A DNA stretch of 64,000 nucleotides. It comes from FEN-1191 sp036490715 (lineage in GTDB: Bacteria; Pseudomonadota; Gammaproteobacteria; Steroidobacterales; Steroidobacteraceae). Each line of letters begins with the position of its first letter. Position 1 is the stretch's first letter. The stretch lies in assembly GCA_036490715.1 (NCBI GenBank), contig DASXDL010000030.1:62001-126000 (forward strand). The letters are read 5' to 3'. The translations under genes were made by a program, and so were the position numbers. Positions 34,146 to 42,728 of this stretch are shown piece by piece. The notes under the pieces are model-generated. The model did not search any database. It was given only the letters and a program-made list of their open reading frames with translations, and was not told the origin of the DNA.

Positions 34146-35105
34146 TCAACGCTCGGCGTAAGTCTGCGCAAATGCCACCAGTGTGCGGCCGACGGCCGAA
34201 AGGCTGTCGGGCGAACATTTATCCGGCGTGTCGTGGGTGGTGTTGAACCAGGGCGAGTAATCGAAGTCGATCAGCAGCAGGCTCGGGATGCCCAGACGCG
34301 CCAGCGCGACCTGATCATCCCCGATCGGGCCGATCGGGGGCCCATCGACGAATACTTCGGCAGCGATTGAATGACCGATCTGCCACAGGCTCTGTACCTG
34401 GCTGCGTGCCGACTGCAGCGAATCGGCCTCCGGTTGTAGCTTCAGGCTGCGTTTGCCGACCATGTCCAGGATCACGGCCACCTGCGGGCGCCGCCCGGCG
34501 TAAAAGCTCTCGATGTGGGCCGCGAAATACGGCGAGCCGAGTGCGTGCCAGTGCGGGTCGCCGGCACCGAGGGACAGCGGTCCCTCCTCGCCGTCAAAAA
34601 ACACGAAGTCGACGCCGACACCCAAGCCGGAGGCATGGCTCAGCACGCGCGCGCTCTCAAGCAGCACCGCGACGCCGGAAGCGGAATTGTTGGCACCGGG
34701 CATCGGCGCGGTACGCAGCTTCGGATCAGCGTCCTTGTAGGCCGCGATGATTGAATCGTAATGGCTGCCGAACAGCACGCGGTTGACACGCATCGGGTGC
34801 AGTCGGGCGACGATATTGGACAGATGCAAAACGACACCGTCCTCGCGCAGCTCCGACCAGTCCTGGCGCTTGACCGTGACGTCGGGATCATTCGCAAGAT
34901 TCTTCAACAGGTAGTCGATCGCGCGCGCGTGCCCGGGCGTATTGACCGAGCGCGGCGTCAGTCGCACCAGATCCTGCAGCTGCTGCATGGCGCGATTGGC
35001 GTCCCAGTGCGCGCTCGAGGCTGGGCCGCCTTGCGCGAACACTGGGGTAACCGCCATTGCCGTCAGCGCGGTCATGATCGAGAGCGTTCCGATGAAACGC
35101 CTCAT
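34146..35105 (-). CDS. M28-family (glutaminyl-cyclase-like) exported metallopeptidase homolog, altered metal ligand
   Basis: The 319-residue protein has a signal peptide (about 1-24, ending VFA-Q). M28/glutaminyl cyclase blocks are present: FGSHYDSI, FFDGEEGP (Glu ligand) and a late FNTTHDTPDKCS (His ligand), close to bacterial glutaminyl-peptide cyclotransferases. The usual ligand motif G-A-N-D-x-A-S-G reads GANNSASG here, checked on the DNA, so the metal-binding Asp is Asn. It may be inactive or bind metal differently. It is the last gene of a four-gene overlapping operon (four-base overlap with the gene upstream). Confidence 0.8.
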   Translation of the reverse strand: MRRFIGTLSIMTALTAMAVTPVFAQGGPASSAHWDANRAMQQLQDLVRLTPRSVNTPGHARAIDYLLKNLANDPDVTVKRQDWSELREDGVVLHLSNIVARLHPMRVNRVLFGSHYDSIIAAYKDADPKLRTAPMPGANNSASGVAVLLESARVLSHASGLGVGVDFVFFDGEEGPLSLGAGDPHWHALGSPYFAAHIESFYAGRRPQVAVILDMVGKRSLKLQPEADSLQSARSQVQSLWQIGHSIAAEVFVDGPPIGPIGDDQVALARLGIPSLLLIDFDYSPWFNTTHDTPDKCSPDSLSAVGRTLVAFAQTYAER

Positions 35106-35722
35106 GCCGCTGCCCGCGATCGCAGCAGCGTGCAGGCGAGCGCAACCAGTCCCAGCAAGGCGGCAAAGGCGTAGGTGATGGCGCGCGAGCCGATGGTCGG
35201 AATGAGAATGAACGTGGTGCCGAGCGTGCCGATGACGTTACCGACAGTCGAGACCGCATACACGATGCCCGAGACGCGACCGATCTCGGTGGTGGGCGGC
35301 GCCATCAGCCGCACGATGATCGGGCTGAGCGCGCCGAGAAAGGTCAGCGGCACGATCAGCAGCGCCGCGGAAGCCAGCAAGATGGCGCCCGGACCATCGC
35401 CGGCGTGCCGCATCGTCGCCTGCAGCAGCTGATCCGCCGCCACCGGTATCAACGCCAGATACAGCGCCGCGACCGCGGTCGAGATCACCAGCAGCCGGGC
35501 TGAGGGCCAGGTATCCACCAGCCGGCCGCCGAAGAAGTAGCCGGCTGCCAGTGCAAACAGCACCGTCGAGATCAATCCGGCCCAGGTGCCGATGCCACCG
35601 CCGAAGTAGGGATACAGATAGCGGCTGGCGATCATCTCGAAACCCATCACGACCGCGCCGACCGCGAACGCACAGGCATACAGAGCCAGCGCCCGGCCGT
35701 GCGTCACTGCGTATCCGCCCAC
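35102..35722 (-). CDS. Membrane half of the MFS/spermidine-synthase fused family
   Basis: The 206-residue protein is almost entirely membrane helices (about six). It matches the N-terminal membrane domain of 'fused MFS/spermidine synthase' proteins: GFEMIASRYLYPYFGGGIGTWAGLIST, a GYFFGGRLVD turn, LTFLGALSPIIVRL, and GRVSGIVYAVSTVGNVIGT. The synthase half is encoded separately just upstream with a 19-base overlap, in reverse of the usual fusion order. The two probably form one complex. The substrate is unknown. Confidence 0.8.
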   Translation of the reverse strand: MGGYAVTHGRALALYACAFAVGAVVMGFEMIASRYLYPYFGGGIGTWAGLISTVLFALAAGYFFGGRLVDTWPSARLLVISTAVAALYLALIPVAADQLLQATMRHAGDGPGAILLASAALLIVPLTFLGALSPIIVRLMAPPTTEIGRVSGIVYAVSTVGNVIGTLGTTFILIPTIGSRAITYAFAALLGLVALACTLLRSRAAA

Positions 35723-36627
35723 TTGCGATTGTGCTGCTCGATCGCCTTGAGCGCCTCGACCGGAGCGAAATCATCGGTCAGGACTTTGGCGTTGCGATTG
35801 ACCGTGGCATCGCCGGCGGCCAGAAAACGCCGGCCCTTGACCAGTGTCGGCAGATCGTAGCGCAGCTTGTCTTTGGCCTGTTGCGCGGCGGCGTGCGCCG
35901 CCAGATCCGAGTCGCTCAGGCGCGCGCCCTGCGAGGCGACGGTGACGATGTTGCCTTCGGCCGGATAGAAATCGAGCACCGGGAATACCGCGCCGATGGT
36001 GCGGGTGGCCGAGTCGAACAGCATGGTCGAGGGCTCGACGTTCTGCACCAGCACGCCGCCGGGCCGCAGGTGAGCCCGCGCCAGCTCGTAGAATTCTTTG
36101 GTCAGCAAATGAAATGGCACGAACGGACCGCGATAGGCATCCACCAGGATCATGTCGTAGCTGTCGCTGGTGTTGCGCAGGAACAGCCGGCCGTCGCTCA
36201 CCACCACATGGAAGGTCTTGTCCGGACGCGCGCCGAAGTACTTCTGCGCGAACGCCGCGATCACCGGATCGAGTTCCACCGACGTGACCTCGGCACTGGG
36301 TAGCGATCGATGCAGGTAGCCGGCGGTGCTGCCGCCGCCAAAGCCGATCTCAAGTATCGAGTCGGCGTGATCGGTATAGGCCAGTCCGACGGTCATGTAG
36401 CGCGTGTACACCACCGGCAGGTCGAGCGGATCGGCGGTATCAACGATGGTCTCGGTGTACAAACGGCGGTTGAAGCCGAAATTCATCGACACGAACTGGT
36501 CCTGCTTGTAGACGTAGATATTGTTGTAGAGCGACTCCTTGTTCTCGAGCAGCCGCTTGTCGTCGGCCACGGCGCTTCCTGCAAGCCACAGCGCGATCAC
36601 ACCGTAAAGACAGCTACGCAGCACCAT
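35704..36627 (-). CDS. Spermidine-synthase-like protein with a predicted signal peptide
   Basis: The 307-residue protein has the Rossmann core of the spermidine synthase superfamily (ILEIGFGGGSTAGYLHR about residue 91, TSVELDPVI, SDGRLFLR, YDMILVDAYRG). Unusually it starts with a cleavable-looking signal peptide (MVLRSCLYGVIALWLAGSAVA-D, given as a description) and so may be periplasmic, where decarboxylated SAM is not expected. The polyamine-synthase gate residues are not obviously complete. It overlaps the GT41-like gene by 14 bases and the membrane gene by 19. Confidence 0.8.
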   Translation of the reverse strand: MVLRSCLYGVIALWLAGSAVADDKRLLENKESLYNNIYVYKQDQFVSMNFGFNRRLYTETIVDTADPLDLPVVYTRYMTVGLAYTDHADSILEIGFGGGSTAGYLHRSLPSAEVTSVELDPVIAAFAQKYFGARPDKTFHVVVSDGRLFLRNTSDSYDMILVDAYRGPFVPFHLLTKEFYELARAHLRPGGVLVQNVEPSTMLFDSATRTIGAVFPVLDFYPAEGNIVTVASQGARLSDSDLAAHAAAQQAKDKLRYDLPTLVKGRRFLAAGDATVNRNAKVLTDDFAPVEALKAIEQHNRKWADTQ

Positions 36628-38872
36628 GCACGTCCTTGGAAGGCATTGTATGCAATCCGCCGATCAGCGCCTGTTCGAACGCCGCGACCGCCGCGCGATT
36701 GCCATCGGCGCGCGGCGCGGCTGCGGTGATGGCCTGGCGGCGCGCATCGCGTTGCTGCGGATCGCGCGCTTCGGCAGCGAGGCGCACGGCGATGTCGAGA
36801 TACTGATCGCCGGTCGAGGCTACTCCGTCCGTAATTTGGATCTGGCGCAGCAGGCCGGCCGCAAGCCGCTGGCGCTGATATTCGCCTTCGAGAGTCACGA
36901 TCGGCAGGCCCCGATGAATAGCCTGCCAGGCCGTGGTGTAGCCGGAGAACGCCGGGCAGTCGAGATAGACATCCATCGCATCGAGATAGCCCAGGAACGC
37001 GGCGGGTCGCATCCACGGCGTTACCCGCAGATGCGCTTCAGGGTCGAGTCCCTCGGCGCGAAAGGCCGCCGCCAGGCGTGCGCGCAGCCGCTCATTCGCC
37101 CAGGCCTGCTTGCTCGAAGCGACCAGCCAGAATTCACTCGGTCCGGCCGCCTTGGCGATGCGTGCCAGCAGCGCATCGTATTGCGGATCAAACTTGATCG
37201 GCTGCTGGCACAGCGCGAAGCGCACCACGTCGGCCGGCCGTGCCGGCCCGTCCCAGGGCTGCCCCTGCGCGGCGCTCAGCTCGGTGCACACCCCGGTGCC
37301 GGGCAAGCGCAGCAGCCGTTCGCGATAGTGCTGATCGGCAGTCGCGGATTCGAGCAGTTCGCCCGAGAGGTACAGATCCATGCTCGGCAGCCCGGTGGTG
37401 ACCGGGTGGCCCCAACCGGCCAGCTGCAGCGGTGCCAGGCGCAGCGCAGCCAGGGTGCAGGTGGCCGGATCCATGCCGATCTCGGGATAGAAGATCGCGT
37501 CGGGCCGGTCGCGCGCGATCTCGGCCAGCCACGCGCGTGTGGGCTTGGGTCCTGCCACGAAGCGCTCGACCTGAGCCTTGGCCCAGTCGGTCTCCTTATC
37601 GACCAGCGCTCCGGTGTGATAGAGCAGCACCTCGAAGCGTGCCCGGTCGATGTGAGCGATGATGCCGCGCAGGACCACATCCCACACCGGGTGATGGCGC
37701 ACCTGTCCGCTGATGATCAACAGGCGCGTACGCGTGCGCGGCGTCGACTCGGCGGACGGCGCCTGAAGCTGCGACTGCCAGTGACTGGCTGCCTCGGCAC
37801 ACACCAGCTCGCCGTAGCGTGACAGCAAGGGCCCCAGCTCGCCGGGTCGATACGCCAGGTAGAACGGCTGATGACTGCCGACCGTCTTGCCGAGTTTGCC
37901 GGGATTCGCACGACTCCAGCTGGTCAGTTCCTTGAGCGAGCGTGCGAAGCGGGTCGCGGCGCCGTCGCTGTCGGCGGCATTCGCGGCGAAGATCGGAATC
38001 ACGGCCAGCGCTAGCCCCAGTCGCGCCTCGACGCAATCCGGATCGATCGCCAGCGCTTGCTGGTACGTGGCCTGGGCCTGCGCGCAGTCGCCCTGTTCGG
38101 TCAGCGCATTGCCGAGGTTGACATAGGCTTCCGCATAGTCGGCGCGCAGCGCCAGGGCGCGCCGGAACGAGGCCTCGGCGTCGGCCAGCTTGCCCTGATC
38201 CAGCAGCACGATGCCAAGATTGTTGTGCGCCTGAGCGTAGTCGGGCTGGTGCTGAAGCGCGGTGCGGTACGAGCTCAACGCATCCTCGAGCCGCCCCAAG
38301 CTGCGATACACGTTACCGAGGTTGTTGTGGGCCTCGACCAGATTCGGCTTCAGCGCCAGCGCGCGCCGATAGCTTTCGAGCGCCCGCTCGATCTGGCCCT
38401 GCGCCCGCAATGCATTGCCCAGGTTGTTGTGCGCCTCGGTGTGCTTGGGATTGAGCGCTACCGCGCGCGCGTAAGCGGCGGCGGCTTCATCCAAGTTGCC
38501 GAGCGCCTCCAGTACCACGCCAAGGTTGTAATGCGCGGCGGCGTGATCCGGTTTGAGCGCCAGCGCACGCCGATACGCGGCCACCGCATCATCCAGCCGG
38601 CCGCGGGCCTTAAGCGCATTGCCCAGATTGGTATGAAACGCAGGAACCTGTCCGTTCTGTGCGATCGCCTGGTTGATCAGATCGATCGCGACGTCAGAGC
38701 GTTGCTGCTGGTGCGCGATGACTCCGAGGAAATGCAAGGCATCGGCGTGATGCGAGTCGGTGCGCAATACCTGCCAGTAGAGCTTCTCGGCTTCGCTCAG
38801 TCGTCCGGCCTGGTGGTGCTGCAGGGCGAGCGCGAACAGCTGCGCAATGCCCGGCGACCCCTGCTGCGCCAT
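36614..38872 (-). CDS. TPR protein with GT41 (O-GlcNAc-transferase/SPINDLY-like) domain
   Basis: The 752-residue protein has about eight consecutive TPR units over residues 5-290 with strict 34-residue period (for example AHNNLGNALRAQGQIERALESYRRALALKP in outline). It then has an OGT-like C-terminal region (about 330-740) with LAGWGHPVTTGLPSMDLYLSG, RLLRLPGTGV, and the late FSGYTTAWQAIHRGLPIVTLEGEY nucleotide-sugar segment. Bacterial members transfer sugars to proteins, such as flagellins or adhesins, but acceptors here are unknown. It heads the operon with the spermidine-synthase-like, membrane and M28 genes. Confidence 0.85.
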   Translation of the reverse strand: MAQQGSPGIAQLFALALQHHQAGRLSEAEKLYWQVLRTDSHHADALHFLGVIAHQQQRSDVAIDLINQAIAQNGQVPAFHTNLGNALKARGRLDDAVAAYRRALALKPDHAAAHYNLGVVLEALGNLDEAAAAYARAVALNPKHTEAHNNLGNALRAQGQIERALESYRRALALKPNLVEAHNNLGNVYRSLGRLEDALSSYRTALQHQPDYAQAHNNLGIVLLDQGKLADAEASFRRALALRADYAEAYVNLGNALTEQGDCAQAQATYQQALAIDPDCVEARLGLALAVIPIFAANAADSDGAATRFARSLKELTSWSRANPGKLGKTVGSHQPFYLAYRPGELGPLLSRYGELVCAEAASHWQSQLQAPSAESTPRTRTRLLIISGQVRHHPVWDVVLRGIIAHIDRARFEVLLYHTGALVDKETDWAKAQVERFVAGPKPTRAWLAEIARDRPDAIFYPEIGMDPATCTLAALRLAPLQLAGWGHPVTTGLPSMDLYLSGELLESATADQHYRERLLRLPGTGVCTELSAAQGQPWDGPARPADVVRFALCQQPIKFDPQYDALLARIAKAAGPSEFWLVASSKQAWANERLRARLAAAFRAEGLDPEAHLRVTPWMRPAAFLGYLDAMDVYLDCPAFSGYTTAWQAIHRGLPIVTLEGEYQRQRLAAGLLRQIQITDGVASTGDQYLDIAVRLAAEARDPQQRDARRQAITAAAPRADGNRAAVAAFEQALIGGLHTMPSKDVHGAA

Positions 38873-38892
38873 GCGTGTTCCCGGCTCGGGAG

Positions 38893-39159
38893 TCAGCGCA
38901 GCTGACTGTCTTTGCTGCCGCGGCGGTTATAGCCGCTGAACACAGCAATGTCGCGATCTTCCTGTTCCTGGCAGCCGACGCATAGTTGCACGCCCGGCAC
39001 CGCCTCGCGGCGCGCCTGCGGAATGCTTGCGCCGCAGTGACGGCATTGCTCCAGGCTCGGGCCGTTCGGCAGCCGGCTGCGCGCGCGCGACACGCCGTCC
39101 TTCACGGTCGCATCAACTTGATCCTGAACGGCGCCGTCGGGCGCCCAACCGGTGGCCAT
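38893..39159 (-). CDS. DksA/TraR-family C4 zinc-finger protein, YbiI-like
   Basis: The 88-residue protein carries the four-cysteine finger CRHCGAS...IPQARREAVPG...LCVGCQ and the C-terminal GYNRRGSKDSQLR that matches E. coli YbiI almost exactly, as does the start MATGWAPDGAVQDQVDATV. Such small TraR-like proteins may bind the RNA polymerase secondary channel, but YbiI has no settled function. It lies 21 bases downstream of hslU on the same strand. Confidence 0.88.
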   Translation of the reverse strand: MATGWAPDGAVQDQVDATVKDGVSRARSRLPNGPSLEQCRHCGASIPQARREAVPGVQLCVGCQEQEDRDIAVFSGYNRRGSKDSQLR

Positions 39160-39180
39160 GATCGTCTTATACGCCCCGCA

Positions 39181-40509
39181 CTACAGAATGTAACGACTCA
39201 GGTCCTCGTCCTTGGCCAGATTGCCAAGGTGCTCATCGACGTACTGGGCGTCGATCTTCAGCAACGGCTCGGCGTGCTGATCGGCGTCGTAGGAGATCGA
39301 CTCCAGCAGCCGTTCCATCACCGTGTGCAGGCGGCGCGCGCCGATGTTCTCGGTGCGCTCGTTCACATGGAAGGCAATCTCGGCGATGCGGCGCACGCCG
39401 TCGGTGGTGAATTCCAGAGCGACTTCTTCGGTGCTCAGCAACGCCCGGTACTGAGCCGTCAGCGAGGCGTCCGGCTCGGTCAGGATGCGCACGAAATCCT
39501 CCACCTTGAGGGATTCGAGCTCGACCCGGATCGGGAAGCGGCCCTGCAGTTCCGGAATCAGATCGGAGGGCTTGGAAGTGTGGAATGCGCCCGAGGCAAT
39601 GAACAGCACATGATCGGTCTTGAGCGAGCCGTACTTGGTGTTGACGGTGCAGCCCTCCACCAGCGGCAGCAGGTCGCGTTGCACACCTTCGCGCGACACG
39701 TCGGCGCCGAGGGTTTCCTGGCGGCGCGTGATCTTGTCGATCTCGTCGATGAACACGATGCCGTTCTGCTCGGCATTGGCGAGTGCGCGCGTCTTGAGCT
39801 CCTCCTCGTTGATGAGCTTGGCGGCTTCCTCTTCGGTCATCAGCTTGATGGCTTCGCTGACCTTAACGCGGCGCGTGCGGGTGCGATTGTTGCCCAGGCC
39901 TGACAGCACCGACTGCAGCTGCTGCTGCATCTCCTCCATGCCGGGCGGGGCCATGATCTCGACGCCCATCGGCATCGAGCGCACTTCGATCTCGACCTCG
40001 CGATCGTTGATCTCACCGCGCGTGAGCTTGTCGCGCAGCTTGTTGCGGGTCTCGGCGTCGCGCGGCGGCGAGGGCTCGTCGGTCGAGAAGCCGAGCTTGC
40101 GCGGCTGCGGCAGCAGTGCGTCCAGCACCCGCTCGACCGCCGCCTCGCGTGCACCATCGCGCACCCGAGTCAGCTCCTGCTCGCGCGTCATCTTGACGGC
40201 GACGTCCGCCAGCTCTTTGACGATCGAGTCGACCTCACGGCCGACGTAACCGACCTCGGTGAACTTGGTGGCCTCGACCTTGACGAACGGCGCCTGGGCC
40301 AGGCGCGCCAGGCGGCGCGCGATCTCGGTCTTGCCGACGCCGGTCGGGCCGATCATCAGGATATTCTTCGGCGTGATCTCCTGGCGCATCGGTTCATCGA
40401 CCTGCATGCGCCGCCAGCGATTGCGCAGCGCGATCGCGACCGCGCGCTTGGCGGCGGCCTGGCCGACGATGTGCTTGTCGAGTTCCTGGACGATGGCGCG
40501 TGGGGTCAC
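39181..40509 (-). CDS. hslU: HslU, ATPase of the HslVU protease
   Basis: The 442-residue AAA+ unfoldase has the N-terminal HIVGQAAAKRAVAIALRNRWRR, Walker A IGPTGVGKTEIA, the GYVG pore loop (FTEVGYVGREVD), Walker B GIVFIDEIDKI, and the C-terminal EDLSRYIL tail that docks into HslV. It feeds unfolded substrates to HslV in the cytoplasm. Its start overlaps the end of hslV by four bases. Confidence 0.97.
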   Translation of the reverse strand: MTPRAIVQELDKHIVGQAAAKRAVAIALRNRWRRMQVDEPMRQEITPKNILMIGPTGVGKTEIARRLARLAQAPFVKVEATKFTEVGYVGREVDSIVKELADVAVKMTREQELTRVRDGAREAAVERVLDALLPQPRKLGFSTDEPSPPRDAETRNKLRDKLTRGEINDREVEIEVRSMPMGVEIMAPPGMEEMQQQLQSVLSGLGNNRTRTRRVKVSEAIKLMTEEEAAKLINEEELKTRALANAEQNGIVFIDEIDKITRRQETLGADVSREGVQRDLLPLVEGCTVNTKYGSLKTDHVLFIASGAFHTSKPSDLIPELQGRFPIRVELESLKVEDFVRILTEPDASLTAQYRALLSTEEVALEFTTDGVRRIAEIAFHVNERTENIGARRLHTVMERLLESISYDADQHAEPLLKIDAQYVDEHLGNLAKDEDLSRYIL

Positions 40510-41051
40510 GAGCGCAGCTCCTCGATCACCAGGTTGCGATTGGTATAGATGCAGATGTCGGCGGCGATGCCGAGCGCGCGCTCGACGATGCTGCGGGCAT
40601 CCAGATCGGTGTTCTCGGTCAGCGCGCGCGCCGCCGCCTGGGCGTACGGTCCGCCCGAGCCGATGGCGGCCGCCTCGTATTCGGGCTCCACCACATCGCC
40701 ATTGCCGGAAATGATGAACAGGCTGCTCGGATCGCCGACCAGCAGCAGCGCCTCAAGCCTCCGCAGGTAGCGATCGGTGCGCCAGTCCTTAGCCAGCTCG
40801 ATCGCGGCCCGGGTCAGGTTGCCGTACTTCTCGATCTTGCCCTCGAAGCGCTCGAACAGCGTGAAAGCGTCGGCGGTGCCGCCGGCGAAACCGGCCAGAA
40901 CCTTGCCGTTGGACAGGCGGCGCACCTTGCGGGCGTTGGCCTTCATCACGGTCGTACCCAGGGTCACCTGGCCATCGCCGCCGAGCACGATGGTGCCGCC
41001 CCGGCGCACAGCCAGGATCGTGGTCGAATGAGGATCGAAAGTGGCATTCAT
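40506..41051 (-). CDS. hslV: HslV, threonine peptidase of the HslVU protease
   Basis: The start at 41051 gives a 181-residue protein (MNATFDPHS-TTILAV). Thr10, exposed after removal of a nine-residue leader, is the expected N-terminal nucleophile of this proteasome-beta-like subunit. VRRGGTIVLGGDGQVTLG, a GFAGGTADAFTLFERFE helix and AIGSGGPYAQAAA are all diagnostic. The leader is slightly longer than in E. coli. The frame stays open upstream into xerC, but that part is not family-like. It is followed by hslU. Confidence 0.95.
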   Translation of the reverse strand: MNATFDPHSTTILAVRRGGTIVLGGDGQVTLGTTVMKANARKVRRLSNGKVLAGFAGGTADAFTLFERFEGKIEKYGNLTRAAIELAKDWRTDRYLRRLEALLLVGDPSSLFIISGNGDVVEPEYEAAAIGSGGPYAQAAARALTENTDLDARSIVERALGIAADICIYTNRNLVIEELRS

Positions 41052-41061
41052 TGGGATTGTC

Positions 41062-41964
41062 TCACCGGCGGCGTTTGGCGCGCGGGTGGGCCTGTTCGTA
41101 TGTCTGGGCAAGATGTTGAAAATCAAGGTGAGTGTAGATCTGTGTGGTACTGATGTTGGCGTGCCCCAAAAGTTCCTGCACGCCGCGTAAATCCCGACTG
41201 GATTCAAGCAGATGGGTGGCAAAGGAGTGCCGGAACATGTGCGGGTGCAGGTGCTGCGGCAGGCCGGCGGCGCGGGCCCGCGCCGCCACCCGCAGCTGCA
41301 CTGCCCGCGGCCCCAGCGCAGCGCCATGTCGGCCCACGAACACCGCCTGCTGATCCGGCGCTGCCAGGCCGGCGCGCAGCTTAAGCCAGGCGCGCAGCGC
41401 CCGCAGCGCCGGTGCCCCGACTGGCGCCAGGCGCTCCTTGCTGCCCTTGCCCAGTACCCGCACCAGTCTTGACTCAAGATCCAGGTCCTTCAGCGTCAGT
41501 CCGGTGAGTTCTGCCAGCCGCAGGCCACTCGAATAGAACAGCTCCATCAGCGCCAGATCGCGGATTTCCATGGCGGTGCTGGCCGGCTGCGACAGCAGCC
41601 GCGTCATCTGATCGACGTCGAGCGTATGCGGCAGGCGCTTGGCGGCCTTGGGAGCGCGCACCTCGAGCGCCGGATTGCGCTTGACCGCGCCCTCGCGCAT
41701 CAGAAAGTGGAACAGGCTGCGGGTCGCGGCCAGCCGACGCTGAATGCTGCGGCCCTGAAGTCCCTGCGCATGGCTGCGCGCGGCGAACATCCGCACGTGC
41801 TGATGATCCAGCTGCGCCCATTGGCGCAGGCCCGCTCGTTCGCACCAGTCGCGCAGCGCCGTCAGGTCATGGCGATAGGCGGCGAGCGTATGCACCGACA
41901 GGCGGCGCTCGGTCGATAGATGACGCTCAAAGCGCGTCAGCCACTGCCGGGCCTGTGGGCTCAT
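41062..41964 (-). CDS. xerC: XerC, tyrosine recombinase
   Basis: The 300-residue form beginning MSPQARQWL at ATG 41964 matches XerC length; a longer open frame upstream is not family-like. The catalytic set is complete: Arg149 (SGLRLAELTG), Lys173 (LGKGSKER), His242 and Arg245 (HPHMFRHSFATHLL), His268 (LLGHANIS) and Tyr277 (TTQIYTHL). With XerD it resolves chromosome dimers at dif. The dapF-DUF484-xerC-hslVU order is the usual chromosomal setting, so it is a housekeeping gene, not a mobile-element integrase. Confidence 0.95.
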   Translation of the reverse strand: MSPQARQWLTRFERHLSTERRLSVHTLAAYRHDLTALRDWCERAGLRQWAQLDHQHVRMFAARSHAQGLQGRSIQRRLAATRSLFHFLMREGAVKRNPALEVRAPKAAKRLPHTLDVDQMTRLLSQPASTAMEIRDLALMELFYSSGLRLAELTGLTLKDLDLESRLVRVLGKGSKERLAPVGAPALRALRAWLKLRAGLAAPDQQAVFVGRHGAALGPRAVQLRVAARARAAGLPQHLHPHMFRHSFATHLLESSRDLRGVQELLGHANISTTQIYTHLDFQHLAQTYEQAHPRAKRRR

Positions 41965-42005
41965 CGCTGCGGATCCCGGCGCGGGCGCTGCCGGGCGCTT
42001 TGGCT

Positions 42006-42710
42006 TCAGGCGCGTGCCAGCGCGTCGGAGATCAGCTCGCCCATGCGCCACAGGAATTCGGTGCTCATGCCGGGGTGAAAGCGATCGCGATCGACGCTGC
42101 CCAGTGCCAGCAGTCCGACCGGGGTCTGAGCGCCCAGCGGGATCAGGGCCACCGAACCGATGTTGGGAGCTTCGTTGCCGAACAGGAACTCGCGCTGCGT
42201 ATCGCGAATCTGTCCGCAACGCGGCTTGCCGGCCGCGAACAGGGTCTCGAAGCTGCGAAACGCGGTATCGTCGGCCGCCACACGCCGCAGGAAGCGTTGC
42301 GGCTCATCGTCCTGCGGCGGATCCGAGGACACCAGCACCAGCAGCGCGTGGAAGGTATCGAAGTCCTCGCGCAAACTGGCCTCGATTTCGGCTACCGCGG
42401 GGCCGGCAGACGAGGTGCGCAGCAGCCGGCGCGTGAAGCGATGGATCTTTTCCGCCAGCACATTGTTGGCACGCGCCACCTGCACGAATTCGGCCAGCTT
42501 CTGGTCCTGGGACTGGATTTTTTCGCGCAGCACGTCGACCTGGCGCTCGATCAGCGACACAGTGGAACCGTTGCGTGGGTGCTGCAGGCGCAAGCGCGCC
42601 AGCAGTTGCGGGTGATTCTCGAAGAAGTCGGGATTGTGCAGCAGGTATTGCGTAACCGCCGGCTCCTCCACCGGTTCCGAGGCAATGCCGCGCACCTGGT
42701 TGGTCGTCAT
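42006..42710 (-). CDS. DUF484-family protein (GAF-like)
   Basis: The 234-residue protein has the DUF484 N-terminus (VTQYLLHNPDFFENHPQLLARLRLQHP in outline) and NGSTVSLIERQVDVLREK, a coiled-coil middle (about 55-85), and a GAF-like C-terminal domain ending GLLALGSVDRDRFHPGMSTEFLWRMGE. The family lies between dapF and xerC in many Gammaproteobacteria; the function is unknown. Confidence 0.9.
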   Translation of the reverse strand: MTTNQVRGIASEPVEEPAVTQYLLHNPDFFENHPQLLARLRLQHPRNGSTVSLIERQVDVLREKIQSQDQKLAEFVQVARANNVLAEKIHRFTRRLLRTSSAGPAVAEIEASLREDFDTFHALLVLVSSDPPQDDEPQRFLRRVAADDTAFRSFETLFAAGKPRCGQIRDTQREFLFGNEAPNIGSVALIPLGAQTPVGLLALGSVDRDRFHPGMSTEFLWRMGELISDALARA

Positions 42711-42728
42711 CCTTATTCTCTCCGCACG

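Noticed and set aside
40506..41477. Longer version of hslV with about 140 extra N-terminal residues
   Set aside because: The extra part reads antisense-like Arg/Cys/Trp-rich sequence through xerC; the family N-terminus begins at 41051.
41062..41964. Tyrosine recombinase as evidence of a mobile element
   Set aside because: It lies in the standard dapF-DUF484-xerC-hslVU chromosomal order, has XerC length and has no attachment-site repeats around it.
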